A stretch of 10,326 nt of DNA from an uncultured Bacteroides sp. (GCF_910578895.1 NZ_CAJTSC010000080.1:1-10326); one strand, 5' to 3'. Shown: positions 1 through 7,806, counted from the stretch's first letter. A program made the numbers and translations. Notes: generated from the sequence alone by a model not told the origin.

Positions 1-18
1 TGTAATTAATTGATTACA
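1..18. repeat. 18-base imperfect palindrome at the left edge
   Basis: TGTAATTAATTGATTACA has perfect 6-base arms (1-6 and 13-18) around an AATT-containing centre; 16 of 18 positions are symmetric. It lies directly before the point where SusC similarity begins. It could be a protein-binding or recombination site, but it is AT-rich and at the window edge, so chance is possible. Confidence 0.35.
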
Positions 19-20
19 CA

Positions 21-2984
21 TTGTACAGTTCCGCGAAAACTTTGCGGGTTTCATTCGTGGGTATGCAGACATTGGAGGTGGCAATCAAATCCCGTTTGAA
101 AATCAGTTTAAAAGCTGATAGTGAAATACTTGACGAAGTAACTGTGGTGGCTTATGGTACTAAACGCAAGCAAGATTTGGTAGGTTCTATCAGCAGTGTG
201 AAGAATGAGATTATCAGTAATTCACAAGCTACATCCGTATCAAATGCACTTGAAGGAGCCGTGGCAGGTTTGCAGGTTGTAAGTTCTTCCGGACAGCCGG
301 GACAGGATGCCAATATCGTATTGCGCGGTATAGGTTCTATTTCGGCAAGTAACAACGCGCTGATTGTAGTAGACGGAGTGCCTTTCAACGGTAAGTTGTC
401 CGACATCAACCCTACGGATATTGCTTCGGTAAACGTATCGAAAGATGCTGTTTCCAACTCTTTGTATGGTTCTCGTGCAGCCGGCGGCGTGGTTATGATT
501 ACTACTAAGACCGGACGCAAGGACAAAGTAGCCATCAACTTCAACGGTACTTGGGGTGTGGCACAACGTGCATACAAAGACTATGATATGGCTACCGACC
601 CGGGAGAGTTCTACCGTTTGACTTGGTATGGTCTTCGCAATACCTACTGGGCAGCCGGCAACTCCATTGAAGATTCCAATCTGGCAGCCAGTCAGGATTT
701 GCTGGGCGAACTGGGTAATTACAATGCTTACATTGTTCCGCAGGGAGAATATCTGGTAACACCCGATGGCCAACTTAACCCCAATGCGCGCCTGCGTTAT
801 AATGACACGTTTGCCGATGCCCTGTTCGACAACGCTTTCCGCCAGGAGTACAATGTTTCCGCATCAGGCGGTAACGACCGTACGGATTACTATGTGTCTA
901 TGGGTTATTTGGACAATGATTCTTACGTATTAGGTTCTTCTTATGAACGTTTTACGGCTCGCGCCAACGTCAATTCCCAATTGAAACCCTGGTTGAAAGT
1001 GGGTACCAATGTGGGATATTCCAAAGCTACGCAAAACGGTGTGTCTGAGAATGCCGGAGCAGCCTCCAATCCTTTCGAAGTAGCACGTTCTTGGGCACCT
1101 ATCTTCCCGGTTCATGCCTATGACGCAGAAGGTAACATGAAATATTATCAAGACGGAAGCCCCATGTATGATGCCGGAAACGGTGAGACAGACGGCACAT
1201 CCAAACGTCCTACGGCGACTAACCAGAACGTAATAGCCAACATGAAAGAGGACATCCGTGAAAAGGTATACAATAACCTGACTTCACGTTCGTATATAGA
1301 GATTTCGTTCTTGAAGAATTTCAAGTTTACGGCAAACTACAGTTATGATTTCACGAACAACAGCCAGACTATATATTACACGCCGCTTATCGGCGACGGA
1401 CAGTCTTTCGGCGGTCGTGGCACACAGGGTAGTTTCAATACTACGACCACTAACTTCAACCAGATTTTGGCTTACAGCAACGTATTTGGCGATCATCACC
1501 ATCTGTCGGCAAAAATAGGTCATGAATACTATAAGTATGAATACAAATACTTTGCAGGACAGAAGACCAACTTCTTTAATCCGAGCAATCCAGAATTGGA
1601 CAACGGTGGCCAAATGCAGTACATCAGCAGCTACAAGGCGAACCACAACATCGAGGGTTATTTCGGCATGGCAGACTATGACTACCATAACAGATATTAT
1701 CTTTCTGCTGCTTTCCGTCGCGACGGAACTTCACGCTTCCTGGACCGCTGGGGTAATTTCTGGTCGGTAGGTGCCGCATGGCGTATTTCCAACGAAGCAT
1801 TCATGGATGGGACAAGTTCTTGGCTGAACGACTTGAAAATACGCGCGTCTTACGGTACCCAAGGTAACGAGGACATTCTTTCGGACTATGGTTATGCTTA
1901 TGTGTACACGCCTTACCAAGACCAATATACAGTTACCTGGAACGGTTCCGAACTGGGTTATTCACCGGAATTCTACGGTAATCCGGACTTGAAGTGGGAA
2001 AAACAGAAGACTTTTGACGTGGGTGTAGACTTCCGCTTATTTGATAGAGTATACGGTTCATTCGAATACTTCTATCGCCGTACGGACGATATGCTCTTCA
2101 AACGCCCCGTAGCTTTCTCTACAGCCGGACGCCCATACAACTGGGAAAACCTGGGTGCGATGAAGAATACCGGTATAGAGTTTGAAGTAAACGTAGACAT
2201 CTTCAACCAACCCGACCTGAAGTGGACGGTATCACTTGTGGGTTCTCACTACAAGAACCGCATCGTGACGCTGCCCGAAGAAAACCGTGAAGACGGTATC
2301 ACTTCCGGTCCGTTCAACTTGCGTGAAGGCAAGAACCGCTTCGAGTACTATACTTATATGTATGCCGGCATGGACGAAAAAGGAAACGCCATGTGGTATA
2401 CGGACGAGACCAATGACGAAGGAGAAGTGATAGGACGCACCACTACCACCACTTACGCAGACGCAACCCGTTACTTCATCGGTAAATCCGCGCTGCCCGA
2501 CTTCAACGGTGGTTTGAGCACTACTTTCTCTTACAAAGGTATCGACCTCTCTATAGCAACCGCTTTCCAAATTGGTGGCTATGCTTATGACTACTCTTAC
2601 CTGGATGGAATGAGCGCTTCATTCTACGTAGGTCATAACAAGGACATGTGGAAGACGTTCAATCCGGAGACTGGAACAGGCGCACTTCCTATTTGGAATG
2701 CCGACAATGCTTCCAACTCTTTCACCCAGCAGTCAGACCTCAACCTGATAAAGGCAAGCTATTTCAATATCCGTAACATCACTTTGGGCTACACATTGCC
2801 GAAGAATCTGATGCAGAAATTCGGAGTTGAGAAACTGCGCATCTATGCTACAGCAGACAATCTTGCTTTATGGTCCAAACGTCAGGGCTTCGATCCCCGC
2901 GTGGCGATGTCGGGTTCTGATAAAGAATATGGAGGCTATTCTCCGATGCGTGTGATTTCCGGAGGTATCAACCTTACATTCTAA
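21..2984 (+). CDS. SusC/RagA-family TonB-dependent outer-membrane transporter, 5'-truncated
   Basis: SusC proteins form the outer-membrane beta-barrel that, with a SusD lid, imports glycans or peptides using TonB energy. Numbering from the TTG at 21, residues 1-30 match only the end of the carboxypeptidase-regulatory-like domain (KTLRVSFVGMQTLEV). DEVTVVAYGT at 38-47 is the usual junction before the plug. The plug follows, with LRGIGSI (101-107), VDGVP (117-121) and a NPTDIASVNVSKDA...YGSRAAGGVVMITT block (130-162). The barrel runs to a terminal aromatic residue (GINLTF), as expected. The signal peptide and most of the N-terminal domain are missing, roughly 80-110 residues compared with typical family members. 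The first in-frame ATG is at 63 and gives no signal peptide either. An in-frame stop lies at 3-5, and similarity seems to begin near base 12 (DYTL-YSSAKTL). From residue 30 on the frame is intact. It may be a silent shufflon copy or a pseudogene. The family is certain; the start and functional state are not. Confidence 0.85.
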   Translation: MYSSAKTLRVSFVGMQTLEVAIKSRLKISLKADSEILDEVTVVAYGTKRKQDLVGSISSVKNEIISNSQATSVSNALEGAVAGLQVVSSSGQPGQDANIVLRGIGSISASNNALIVVDGVPFNGKLSDINPTDIASVNVSKDAVSNSLYGSRAAGGVVMITTKTGRKDKVAINFNGTWGVAQRAYKDYDMATDPGEFYRLTWYGLRNTYWAAGNSIEDSNLAASQDLLGELGNYNAYIVPQGEYLVTPDGQLNPNARLRYNDTFADALFDNAFRQEYNVSASGGNDRTDYYVSMGYLDNDSYVLGSSYERFTARANVNSQLKPWLKVGTNVGYSKATQNGVSENAGAASNPFEVARSWAPIFPVHAYDAEGNMKYYQDGSPMYDAGNGETDGTSKRPTATNQNVIANMKEDIREKVYNNLTSRSYIEISFLKNFKFTANYSYDFTNNSQTIYYTPLIGDGQSFGGRGTQGSFNTTTTNFNQILAYSNVFGDHHHLSAKIGHEYYKYEYKYFAGQKTNFFNPSNPELDNGGQMQYISSYKANHNIEGYFGMADYDYHNRYYLSAAFRRDGTSRFLDRWGNFWSVGAAWRISNEAFMDGTSSWLNDLKIRASYGTQGNEDILSDYGYAYVYTPYQDQYTVTWNGSELGYSPEFYGNPDLKWEKQKTFDVGVDFRLFDRVYGSFEYFYRRTDDMLFKRPVAFSTAGRPYNWENLGAMKNTGIEFEVNVDIFNQPDLKWTVSLVGSHYKNRIVTLPEENREDGITSGPFNLREGKNRFEYYTYMYAGMDEKGNAMWYTDETNDEGEVIGRTTTTTYADATRYFIGKSALPDFNGGLSTTFSYKGIDLSIATAFQIGGYAYDYSYLDGMSASFYVGHNKDMWKTFNPETGTGALPIWNADNASNSFTQQSDLNLIKASYFNIRNITLGYTLPKNLMQKFGVEKLRIYATADNLALWSKRQGFDPRVAMSGSDKEYGGYSPMRVISGGINLTF
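31..47. repeat. Interrupted dyad in the truncated start of susC-like gene
   Basis: CCGCGAAAACTTTGCGG reads as CCGC-(G)-AAA / TTTGCGG: seven paired bases per arm with one bulged G and a two-base centre. It lies inside the codons for SSAKTLR of the SusC remnant. Invertible SusC genes recombine through inverted repeats in their 5' coding part, so this position is suggestive. No known recombinase consensus was recognised here. Confidence 0.3.
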
Positions 2985-3005
2985 ACTAAAAAAATAAAAT
3001 TGTAT

Positions 3006-4616
3006 ATGAAGATAATGAAACATATGATACAGGTGCTCCTTGTCGGAGGCCTGCTTACATCTTGCATTGAAGATGCTGATGTTACCGCTTATTTGACTGA
3101 AGACCAACTGGGCAATGTGGCTCAGGAAGATCCTGACAAGGCTTTTTCAGCCGCTGTGGCAGGTATGTATACCGATATGCAGCAGTATGTCGATGTCGAT
3201 ATGCAGCACAACTATTTCGGTCAGAAGAGTTTTGACTACCTGTCATCACTGATGGGTAACGACATGATTATGACCGGACGTTTCGGCATGAGTCTGTATC
3301 ATTACTTACTGGATTACTGGCAACAGAACTACAACCCGACCAATAACCGTTGGAAAGAGTACTATCGTGCCATAGCCAATGCCAACAGCATCCTCAAACT
3401 GATTGACCCCAACAGTGAAGATCCTGCCAATTTGAAATACCGTGCCATCGCCCTCGGTTTCCGTGGCTATGCTTACTTGCAGCTGACTTATCTGTATCAA
3501 TATTCTTATTATACCGGTGCGGATGGAACGAAATGGGGACATGGAGAAAAATACGACTTCTCTCAGGCTCCGTGCGTGCCGCTTATCACAGAACACACAG
3601 AAGGCGACCAGCCGCGCGCCACTGTAGCTCAAATCTATGAACAAATCATGGACGACCTTACTACCGCCTTCGAGTTGTTCAAGAGCCTGGATATGACACA
3701 CACCTCTTCACCCGCCGATATGGACGGTTGTGTAGTGGCTATGCACTTGGCTCGCGCGAACATGGTTATCCATGAATGGGATGAAGCGATAAAGTATGCG
3801 CAAGTGGTAATAGATAATTTCCCTGTATTGCAGGGTGAAGACCAGATATTGCAAGGATTCAGCAACATCGGTTTGCCGGATGTGGTATTCGGTTGCGATG
3901 TTACAGCAGATAATGCAACAATTTACAGATCTTACTTCTCGCAGATGGACGCTTATGGCGACGGTTATGCCGGTATCGGTGTATGGCGCGCCGCTTTCAA
4001 ACCGTTTGTAGACCGCATTGCGGATAATGACATTCGTCTGCAATGGTTCTGCTGCGACCGCTCTACAGGTGTAGACAGCAAAGACAAAAACGGCAACCCT
4101 ATCCGTGTGACACTACTGCGTGATACCCAATATCCTGCTTCCGTAGAATACCAAGCCGTGAAATTCATCGGTACCGGTCGTGATAACATCAAAGCCGGCG
4201 TGTTCAGTGGATGGGAATTGGGAGATTACATCTACATGCGTTCGGAAGAAGCTTACCTGATGAAGATAGAAGCCTTGGCACATAAGGATTCTCCTGCTGC
4301 GGTAACCGAACTGAATAACTTCATGAAGACTCGTCAACCCGATTATGATTATGCCTTTACGAACAAGGCGGACCTGATAGAGGAAATCATTTATCAGAAA
4401 CGCGTCGAGTTTTGGGGAGAAGGTTTGGAGTATATCGACAATCGCCGTTTGAACATTCCTGTAGACCGTACAGACGAAACTTGGGGTGCAGCAAACAACA
4501 ACCATTTCTCTGCCGCTAAGTTCCGTTATAATCAGGAACAACGTCCGTTCCTTTATCAATTACCGCTTTCGGAAATCGAGAATAACTCTCAGATTACTCC
4601 GAACGACCAGAATTGA
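3006..4616 (+). CDS. SusD/RagB-family outer-membrane lipoprotein
   Basis: SusD proteins are surface lipoproteins that cap the SusC barrel and help capture its ligand. The 536-residue product has a lipoprotein signal peptide: a basic start (MKIMKH), a hydrophobic stretch, and lipobox LTSC with lipidated Cys20. Acidic residues follow (IEDAD), as often seen in surface-exported Bacteroidota lipoproteins. Helical TPR-like segments lie at about 115-165 and 204-225. The late family motif is recognisable in IIYQKRVEFWGEGLEYIDNR, and the C-terminal PLSEIENNSQITPND matches the usual SusD ending. The ATG at 3006 was chosen over the TTG two codons earlier because it gives a normal lipoprotein N-terminus. 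It starts 21 bases after the SusC stop, so the two are surely cotranscribed. The length is typical and the gene looks intact. The ligand cannot be told from the sequence. Confidence 0.95.
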   Translation: MKIMKHMIQVLLVGGLLTSCIEDADVTAYLTEDQLGNVAQEDPDKAFSAAVAGMYTDMQQYVDVDMQHNYFGQKSFDYLSSLMGNDMIMTGRFGMSLYHYLLDYWQQNYNPTNNRWKEYYRAIANANSILKLIDPNSEDPANLKYRAIALGFRGYAYLQLTYLYQYSYYTGADGTKWGHGEKYDFSQAPCVPLITEHTEGDQPRATVAQIYEQIMDDLTTAFELFKSLDMTHTSSPADMDGCVVAMHLARANMVIHEWDEAIKYAQVVIDNFPVLQGEDQILQGFSNIGLPDVVFGCDVTADNATIYRSYFSQMDAYGDGYAGIGVWRAAFKPFVDRIADNDIRLQWFCCDRSTGVDSKDKNGNPIRVTLLRDTQYPASVEYQAVKFIGTGRDNIKAGVFSGWELGDYIYMRSEEAYLMKIEALAHKDSPAAVTELNNFMKTRQPDYDYAFTNKADLIEEIIYQKRVEFWGEGLEYIDNRRLNIPVDRTDETWGAANNNHFSAAKFRYNQEQRPFLYQLPLSEIENNSQITPNDQN

Positions 4617-4640
4617 TTAGACTAAAGGATATATTATAAG

Positions 4641-4680
4641 AAAGGGGTGGATTCAAAACTAAATCCACCCTTTTCTTTTA
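4641..4680 (+). terminator. Intrinsic terminator after the SusC/SusD pair
   Basis: A 13-base-pair stem (4641-4653 with 4662-4674, one G-T wobble) encloses an 8-base loop. The 3' arm runs into TTTTCTTTT. It lies 24 bases after the SusD stop and ends that transcript. On the other strand the hairpin is followed by TTTCTTATAATA, so it may also stop the converging marC-like transcript; no other strong hairpin was seen in this gap. Confidence 0.9.
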
Positions 4681-4717
4681 TTGGTAATGTATAAGAGCCT
4701 GTTTAAAAACAATCTCC

Positions 4718-5374
4718 TTACTTAATCATCCCCAAGCAGCCGTCCTTGATTATATCCACCAATATCGGCTTCATTCCGCTGACAAAGCATTCTACGGCAA
4801 TTACCATCAGGATTAGTCCCATCAAACGCATCATCACATTATTTCCGGTTTCGCCCAACAGATTGACCAGACGGGTAGAAGCTCTCAATATCAGGAAAGT
4901 CAGAAAATAGATAAGGGCGATAGTGCCTATAAGCACTCCCTTCATCTCAAAAGAGTGAGCGTCTTGCATCAACACAATCGCATTGGCAATGGCACCCGGA
5001 CCGCACAGCATCGGAATGCCCAAGGGAGTAATGGAAATGTCATCCGCATACGTCTTGATTTCTTCATCCTTCAATTTCATCGGTGTATAGCGTGCCTGCA
5101 ACATATCAAAGCCTATCTTGAAAATGATGACACCGCCTGCAATTCTGAAACCATTGGTTGAGATACCGAAGAACTTAAAAAGAAATTGTCCGGCAAAGAC
5201 AAAGACCATTAAAGTCATAAATGAGACTAACGTTGCACGGCTGACGATAGAACGGCGTTCTCTATCTGTCATTCCTTGCGTCATCGTCAGAAAGACAGGC
5301 ATCGTGCCCAAAGGATTAGTCAACGTGAAGAAAGATGTGAAACACAATAATGCAAAAGGAACAAGAGCTTCCAT
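4718..5374 (-). CDS. MarC-family (UPF0056) integral membrane protein
   Basis: This 218-residue protein belongs to the MarC/UPF0056 family of inner-membrane proteins with six predicted helices. Their transport substrate is not settled, and the old link to multiple antibiotic resistance in E. coli has not held up. Hydrophobic segments are visible at about 4-26, 45-67, 74-94, 118-137, 145-165 and 180-200. Family hallmarks are present: TNPLGTMPVFL at 19-29 in the first helix, and its internal echo ITPLGIPMLCGPGAI at 115-129. These mark the two inverted halves of the fold. Length matches the family and the frame is intact. It lies 56 bases after the HAD gene on the same strand, has its own promoter-like site (5406-5436), and converges on the SusD gene. 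The family call is firm; the function is unknown. Confidence 0.9.
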   Translation of the reverse strand: MEALVPFALLCFTSFFTLTNPLGTMPVFLTMTQGMTDRERRSIVSRATLVSFMTLMVFVFAGQFLFKFFGISTNGFRIAGGVIIFKIGFDMLQARYTPMKLKDEEIKTYADDISITPLGIPMLCGPGAIANAIVLMQDAHSFEMKGVLIGTIALIYFLTFLILRASTRLVNLLGETGNNVMMRLMGLILMVIAVECFVSGMKPILVDIIKDGCLGMIK

Positions 5375-5405
5375 AATAGTATTTTTATACGTTTATCATT
5401 AAAAA

Positions 5406-5436
5406 CAAAAGTACAACTAATCTATCAATGTCACAA
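5406..5436 (-). promoter_or_regulatory. Bacteroidota-type promoter for the marC-like gene
   Basis: On the minus strand TACTTTTG (5413-5406) matches the -7 consensus TAnnTTTG exactly. A TTG (5436-5434) lies 20 bases upstream, in the expected place for the -33 element. The -33 part overlaps the last codons of the HAD gene. Transcription would begin about 25 bases before the MarC ATG. It was identified by pattern only. Confidence 0.6.
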
Positions 5437-6123
5437 TAAATACAACAATTCTTTCAGGTCCGTAATCTGATAGGTGGGAGCAAAGGGCAAATCCACACGG
5501 CCGGACAGATTGTAAAACACCTGATGCATTCCTACTCCGGCAGCTCCGGCAATATCGCTTTCCCAACTATCTCCAATCATCAGCGACTCACGCAGTTCGG
5601 ACTGGGTCGCCGAAAGGGCAAAATGGAAAATATCCGGCCAAGGCTTCAGTATTCCGATATCATCGGAAAGAATTACTTTCTTAAAATAACCGTCAATACC
5701 CGACGAGCGCATTTTGTGGAACTGGAGTTCTTTAAATCCGTTGGAAAGGATATACAAATTATATTTGGATGAAAGATACTCCAACACCTCACGTGCATGA
5801 GGCATCAACTTTCTTTTGGTGGGAATAGTGGCAAGCGCATCTTTCTCATACGCCTTTGCCAAAGCGGAATCGCATACGCCCACTGTTTCCAAAGGATAAA
5901 GATAGCGCTGCCGGTTCAGTTCATCTTTCGTCACTTTCCCGTCGGCATATTCCGCCCATAGTTCCAGGTTGCGACGTTGGTAGAGTGAATAATAGTGTTC
6001 GAAAGATGTAAAATAACGGTTGTACCCATACTTCCGGTACATTTCCTCATACGTATCACGAGCGTTGAGAGAAAAAGCCCAAAGCGTATCGTCCAGGTCG
6101 AAAAAAAGATTTTTATAAGGCAT
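5431..6123 (-). CDS. HAD-superfamily hydrolase, YjjG-type nucleotidase
   Basis: This 230-residue HAD phosphatase resembles the YjjG family, whose members dephosphorylate pyrimidine nucleoside monophosphates including non-canonical ones. All four HAD motifs are visible. Motif I is DLDDT at 9-13, with nucleophile Asp9 and acid/base Asp11. Motif II is LSNG at 126-129 (Ser127). Motif III is ILKPWPD with Lys160. Motif IV is IGDSWESD at 183-190, with metal-binding Asp185 and Asp190. The helical cap lies between motifs I and II (about 15-100), as in the C1-cap subfamily. The start is fixed by motif I sitting only eight residues in. The upstream lipoprotein gene ends in a strong terminator that reaches to 13 bases before this ATG, and no clear promoter was found, so its expression route is unclear. 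Exact substrate is inferred from family only. Confidence 0.88.
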   Translation of the reverse strand: MPYKNLFFDLDDTLWAFSLNARDTYEEMYRKYGYNRYFTSFEHYYSLYQRRNLELWAEYADGKVTKDELNRQRYLYPLETVGVCDSALAKAYEKDALATIPTKRKLMPHAREVLEYLSSKYNLYILSNGFKELQFHKMRSSGIDGYFKKVILSDDIGILKPWPDIFHFALSATQSELRESLMIGDSWESDIAGAAGVGMHQVFYNLSGRVDLPFAPTYQITDLKELLYLL

Positions 6124-6135
6124 AGAGGAAATACT

Positions 6136-6184
6136 AAAAAGGCTGTTTCAAAAGCGCCTTTGCCGGCTTGCTTTTGTAACAGCC
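6136..6184 (-). terminator. Intrinsic terminator after the coiled-coil lipoprotein gene
   Basis: On the minus strand a 15-base arm (6184-6170) pairs with 6155-6141, with a single T-T mismatch. The loop is 14 bases, and the 3' arm is followed directly by TTTTT (6140-6136). It lies 22 bases after the lipoprotein stop and just before the HAD gene start, separating the two transcripts. Confidence 0.88.
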
Positions 6185-6206
6185 CTATCAATTATCAATC
6201 AAGCAA

Positions 6207-7085
6207 TTATTTCACCTGAATTACCAAATATCTGGAAACACTCCAAAATTCTTTCGGGTTGGTAATCTTCAAAGTCAGCTGGCCTTTATCGTCTTTTTCC
6301 AAAACATAAGAGCCTGTGGAATGGTGAGTCAGGATATCAGCATCTTTAGAATAAAGTTTAATCTCTTTCGTAGTACGGATATCAATCTGGGTAAAGTAGT
6401 CCTTGTTGATATCATTATCCTTCAGGACATCCCCTTTTTTAAACAGGCCGGCACCGCTCAAAATCTTCTGGTCTTTCAGTTCTTTCTTTGTTCCGAATAC
6501 GAACCATGCAGTGTTAAGCGCCTTGTCTTGCTCTGCCACAGTCTTGGCTTTCGTTTCATTTTCGGCAGTAAGTTCATCCTTTACAGCATTCAAATCCGTC
6601 ACGGCGGCATCCAATTCCTGAATGCGGATATTCTTGGAAGCCAGCTCTGCCTGCAACTCCTCGATGCGCTGGGTTTTCGCGTTCAGTTCCTGCGTCAAAG
6701 ACTCCACAGCTTTTTTCAATTGCGCGGAATTGGTCTTACTGTTTTTCAGCATGGATTGCAATTTGGCAATCTGCTCTTTGTTTTCTTCCATCTGCTTACG
6801 GATGAATTCAATATCCGAAGCTATCTGTTGCTTTGCATTCGGAGCGCCTTCCGCAACCGCGCCACGCTGCAAGTCCACACGATTTTCCGCCGCATTAATT
6901 TGGCGGAATCCTTCCGAAATATCATTGAAAGTGCCCATCATCTCGTCCAGTTCAGCATTACGCTGGGTCAATTCCATCAAAAGAGAATCGTTTTCAGCTT
7001 TCAATTGGTCTTTGCTACCACCGGAAAAGCTGTCACATGAAGCCATAACGGCTGCACATACAATTAAAACTGCTAACTTTTTCAT
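6207..7085 (-). CDS. Coiled-coil lipoprotein, Cbp1-like collagen-binding adhesin family
   Basis: The 292-residue product has a lipoprotein signal: MKK, hydrophobic 4-13, and lipobox MASC with Cys17. A long heptad-like region follows at about 27-170. It is rich in Leu, Lys, Glu and Gln and includes stretches such as QRIEELQAELASKNIRIQEL. A compact C-terminal part (about 185-292) ends in WSVSRYLVIQVK and looks beta-rich. This layout fits a family that I recall, from B. fragilis, as a glycosylated collagen-binding adhesin (Cbp1). That name is from memory and not proven here. A Bacteroides O-glycosylation-type motif D-S-L occurs at 33-35. The protein is probably anchored in the outer membrane and may act at the envelope or surface. 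It begins 34 bases after rsmI on the same strand with no clear promoter between, so it is likely cotranscribed. It is followed by a strong terminator. Confidence 0.8.
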   Translation of the reverse strand: MKKLAVLIVCAAVMASCDSFSGGSKDQLKAENDSLLMELTQRNAELDEMMGTFNDISEGFRQINAAENRVDLQRGAVAEGAPNAKQQIASDIEFIRKQMEENKEQIAKLQSMLKNSKTNSAQLKKAVESLTQELNAKTQRIEELQAELASKNIRIQELDAAVTDLNAVKDELTAENETKAKTVAEQDKALNTAWFVFGTKKELKDQKILSGAGLFKKGDVLKDNDINKDYFTQIDIRTTKEIKLYSKDADILTHHSTGSYVLEKDDKGQLTLKITNPKEFWSVSRYLVIQVK

Positions 7086-7119
7086 ACGCTTTGTTTTTAC
7101 GTTTTGTTAATGAAGTTAT

Positions 7120-7794
7120 CTAATCGTCTATTCCTGCTACTACAATTACTATCTCACCACGCGGTTCGTTGGCGGTGAAATGCCCTATCAGTTCGGTGAG
7201 TGTGCCGCGTACCGTTTCTTCGTGTATCTTAGATATTTCACGAGCCACGGACGCTTGCCGTTCCGCACCAAAATATTCTGCAAACTGCGTCAGTGTTTTT
7301 ACCAAACGGTGGGGAGATTCATAGAAAACCATTGTCCGGTATTCTTCCGCCAGCCCTTTCAGACGTGTCATCCTACCTTTTTTCTGAGGAAGAAAACCCT
7401 CAAAGCAGAACTTATCGTTAGGCAATCCCGAAGCCACCAATGCCGGAACAAAAGCTGTTGCCCCCGGCAAGCATTCCACCTCGATACCGTTGCGGACGCA
7501 TTCGCGGACCACCAGAAAACCCGGATCGGAAATGCCCGGAGTACCGGCATCCGAAATCAGCGCCACGGTCTCACCACCCTTTACTCTATTAACAACACTT
7601 TCCACTGTTTTATGTTCATTAAATTTATGATGAGATTGCATCGCATTCTTTATATCGAAATGCTTCAATAATATACCGGAAGTCCGAGTATCTTCGGCAA
7701 GTATCAAATCCGCCTCTTTCAAGACGCGAATCGCACGAAAAGTCATATCCTCCAGATTTCCTACCGGTGTAGGTACCACGTAAAGTTTTCCCAT
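7120..7794 (-). CDS. rsmI: 16S rRNA (cytidine-1402-2'-O)-methyltransferase RsmI
   Basis: RsmI uses S-adenosylmethionine to 2'-O-methylate C1402 of 16S rRNA in the decoding centre. The 224-residue protein shows the tetrapyrrole-methylase fold with RsmI signatures: VPTPVGNLEDMTFRA at 7-21, AEDTRTSGILL at 33-43, SDAGTPGISDPG at 81-92 and LPGATAFVPALVASGLP at 109-125. FEGFLP at 131-136, FYESPHR at 157-163 and REISKIHEE at 185-193 follow. The ending RGEIVIVV (212-219) closes the catalytic core, so the C-terminal extension found in longer homologues such as E. coli RsmI is absent. The short form appears usual in Bacteroidota. The start (ATG at 7794) lies 12 bases after the upstream hypothetical gene's stop, indicating one operon; the lipoprotein gene follows. 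Confidence 0.96.
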   Translation of the reverse strand: MGKLYVVPTPVGNLEDMTFRAIRVLKEADLILAEDTRTSGILLKHFDIKNAMQSHHKFNEHKTVESVVNRVKGGETVALISDAGTPGISDPGFLVVRECVRNGIEVECLPGATAFVPALVASGLPNDKFCFEGFLPQKKGRMTRLKGLAEEYRTMVFYESPHRLVKTLTQFAEYFGAERQASVAREISKIHEETVRGTLTELIGHFTANEPRGEIVIVVAGIDD

Positions 7795-7806
7795 ATCCGT
7801 TACTTT

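Noticed and set aside
152..773. Open frames antisense to the SusC plug region
   Set aside because: They are mirror frames of a well-conserved coding region, with no recognisable domain or promoter.
3000..3005. TTG start for SusD two codons before the ATG
   Set aside because: The ATG at 3006 gives a conventional lipoprotein signal peptide, and nothing favours the TTG.
6123..6140. Promoter for the HAD gene in TTTTTAGTATTTCC (minus strand)
   Set aside because: TAGTATTT misses the TTTG part of the -7 consensus, and it lies too close to the ATG.
6321..7040. Long open frame antisense to the lipoprotein gene
   Set aside because: It encodes Phe/Leu/His/Gln-rich sequence with no family resemblance, as expected opposite a Lys/Glu/Gln-rich coiled coil, and has no start signals.
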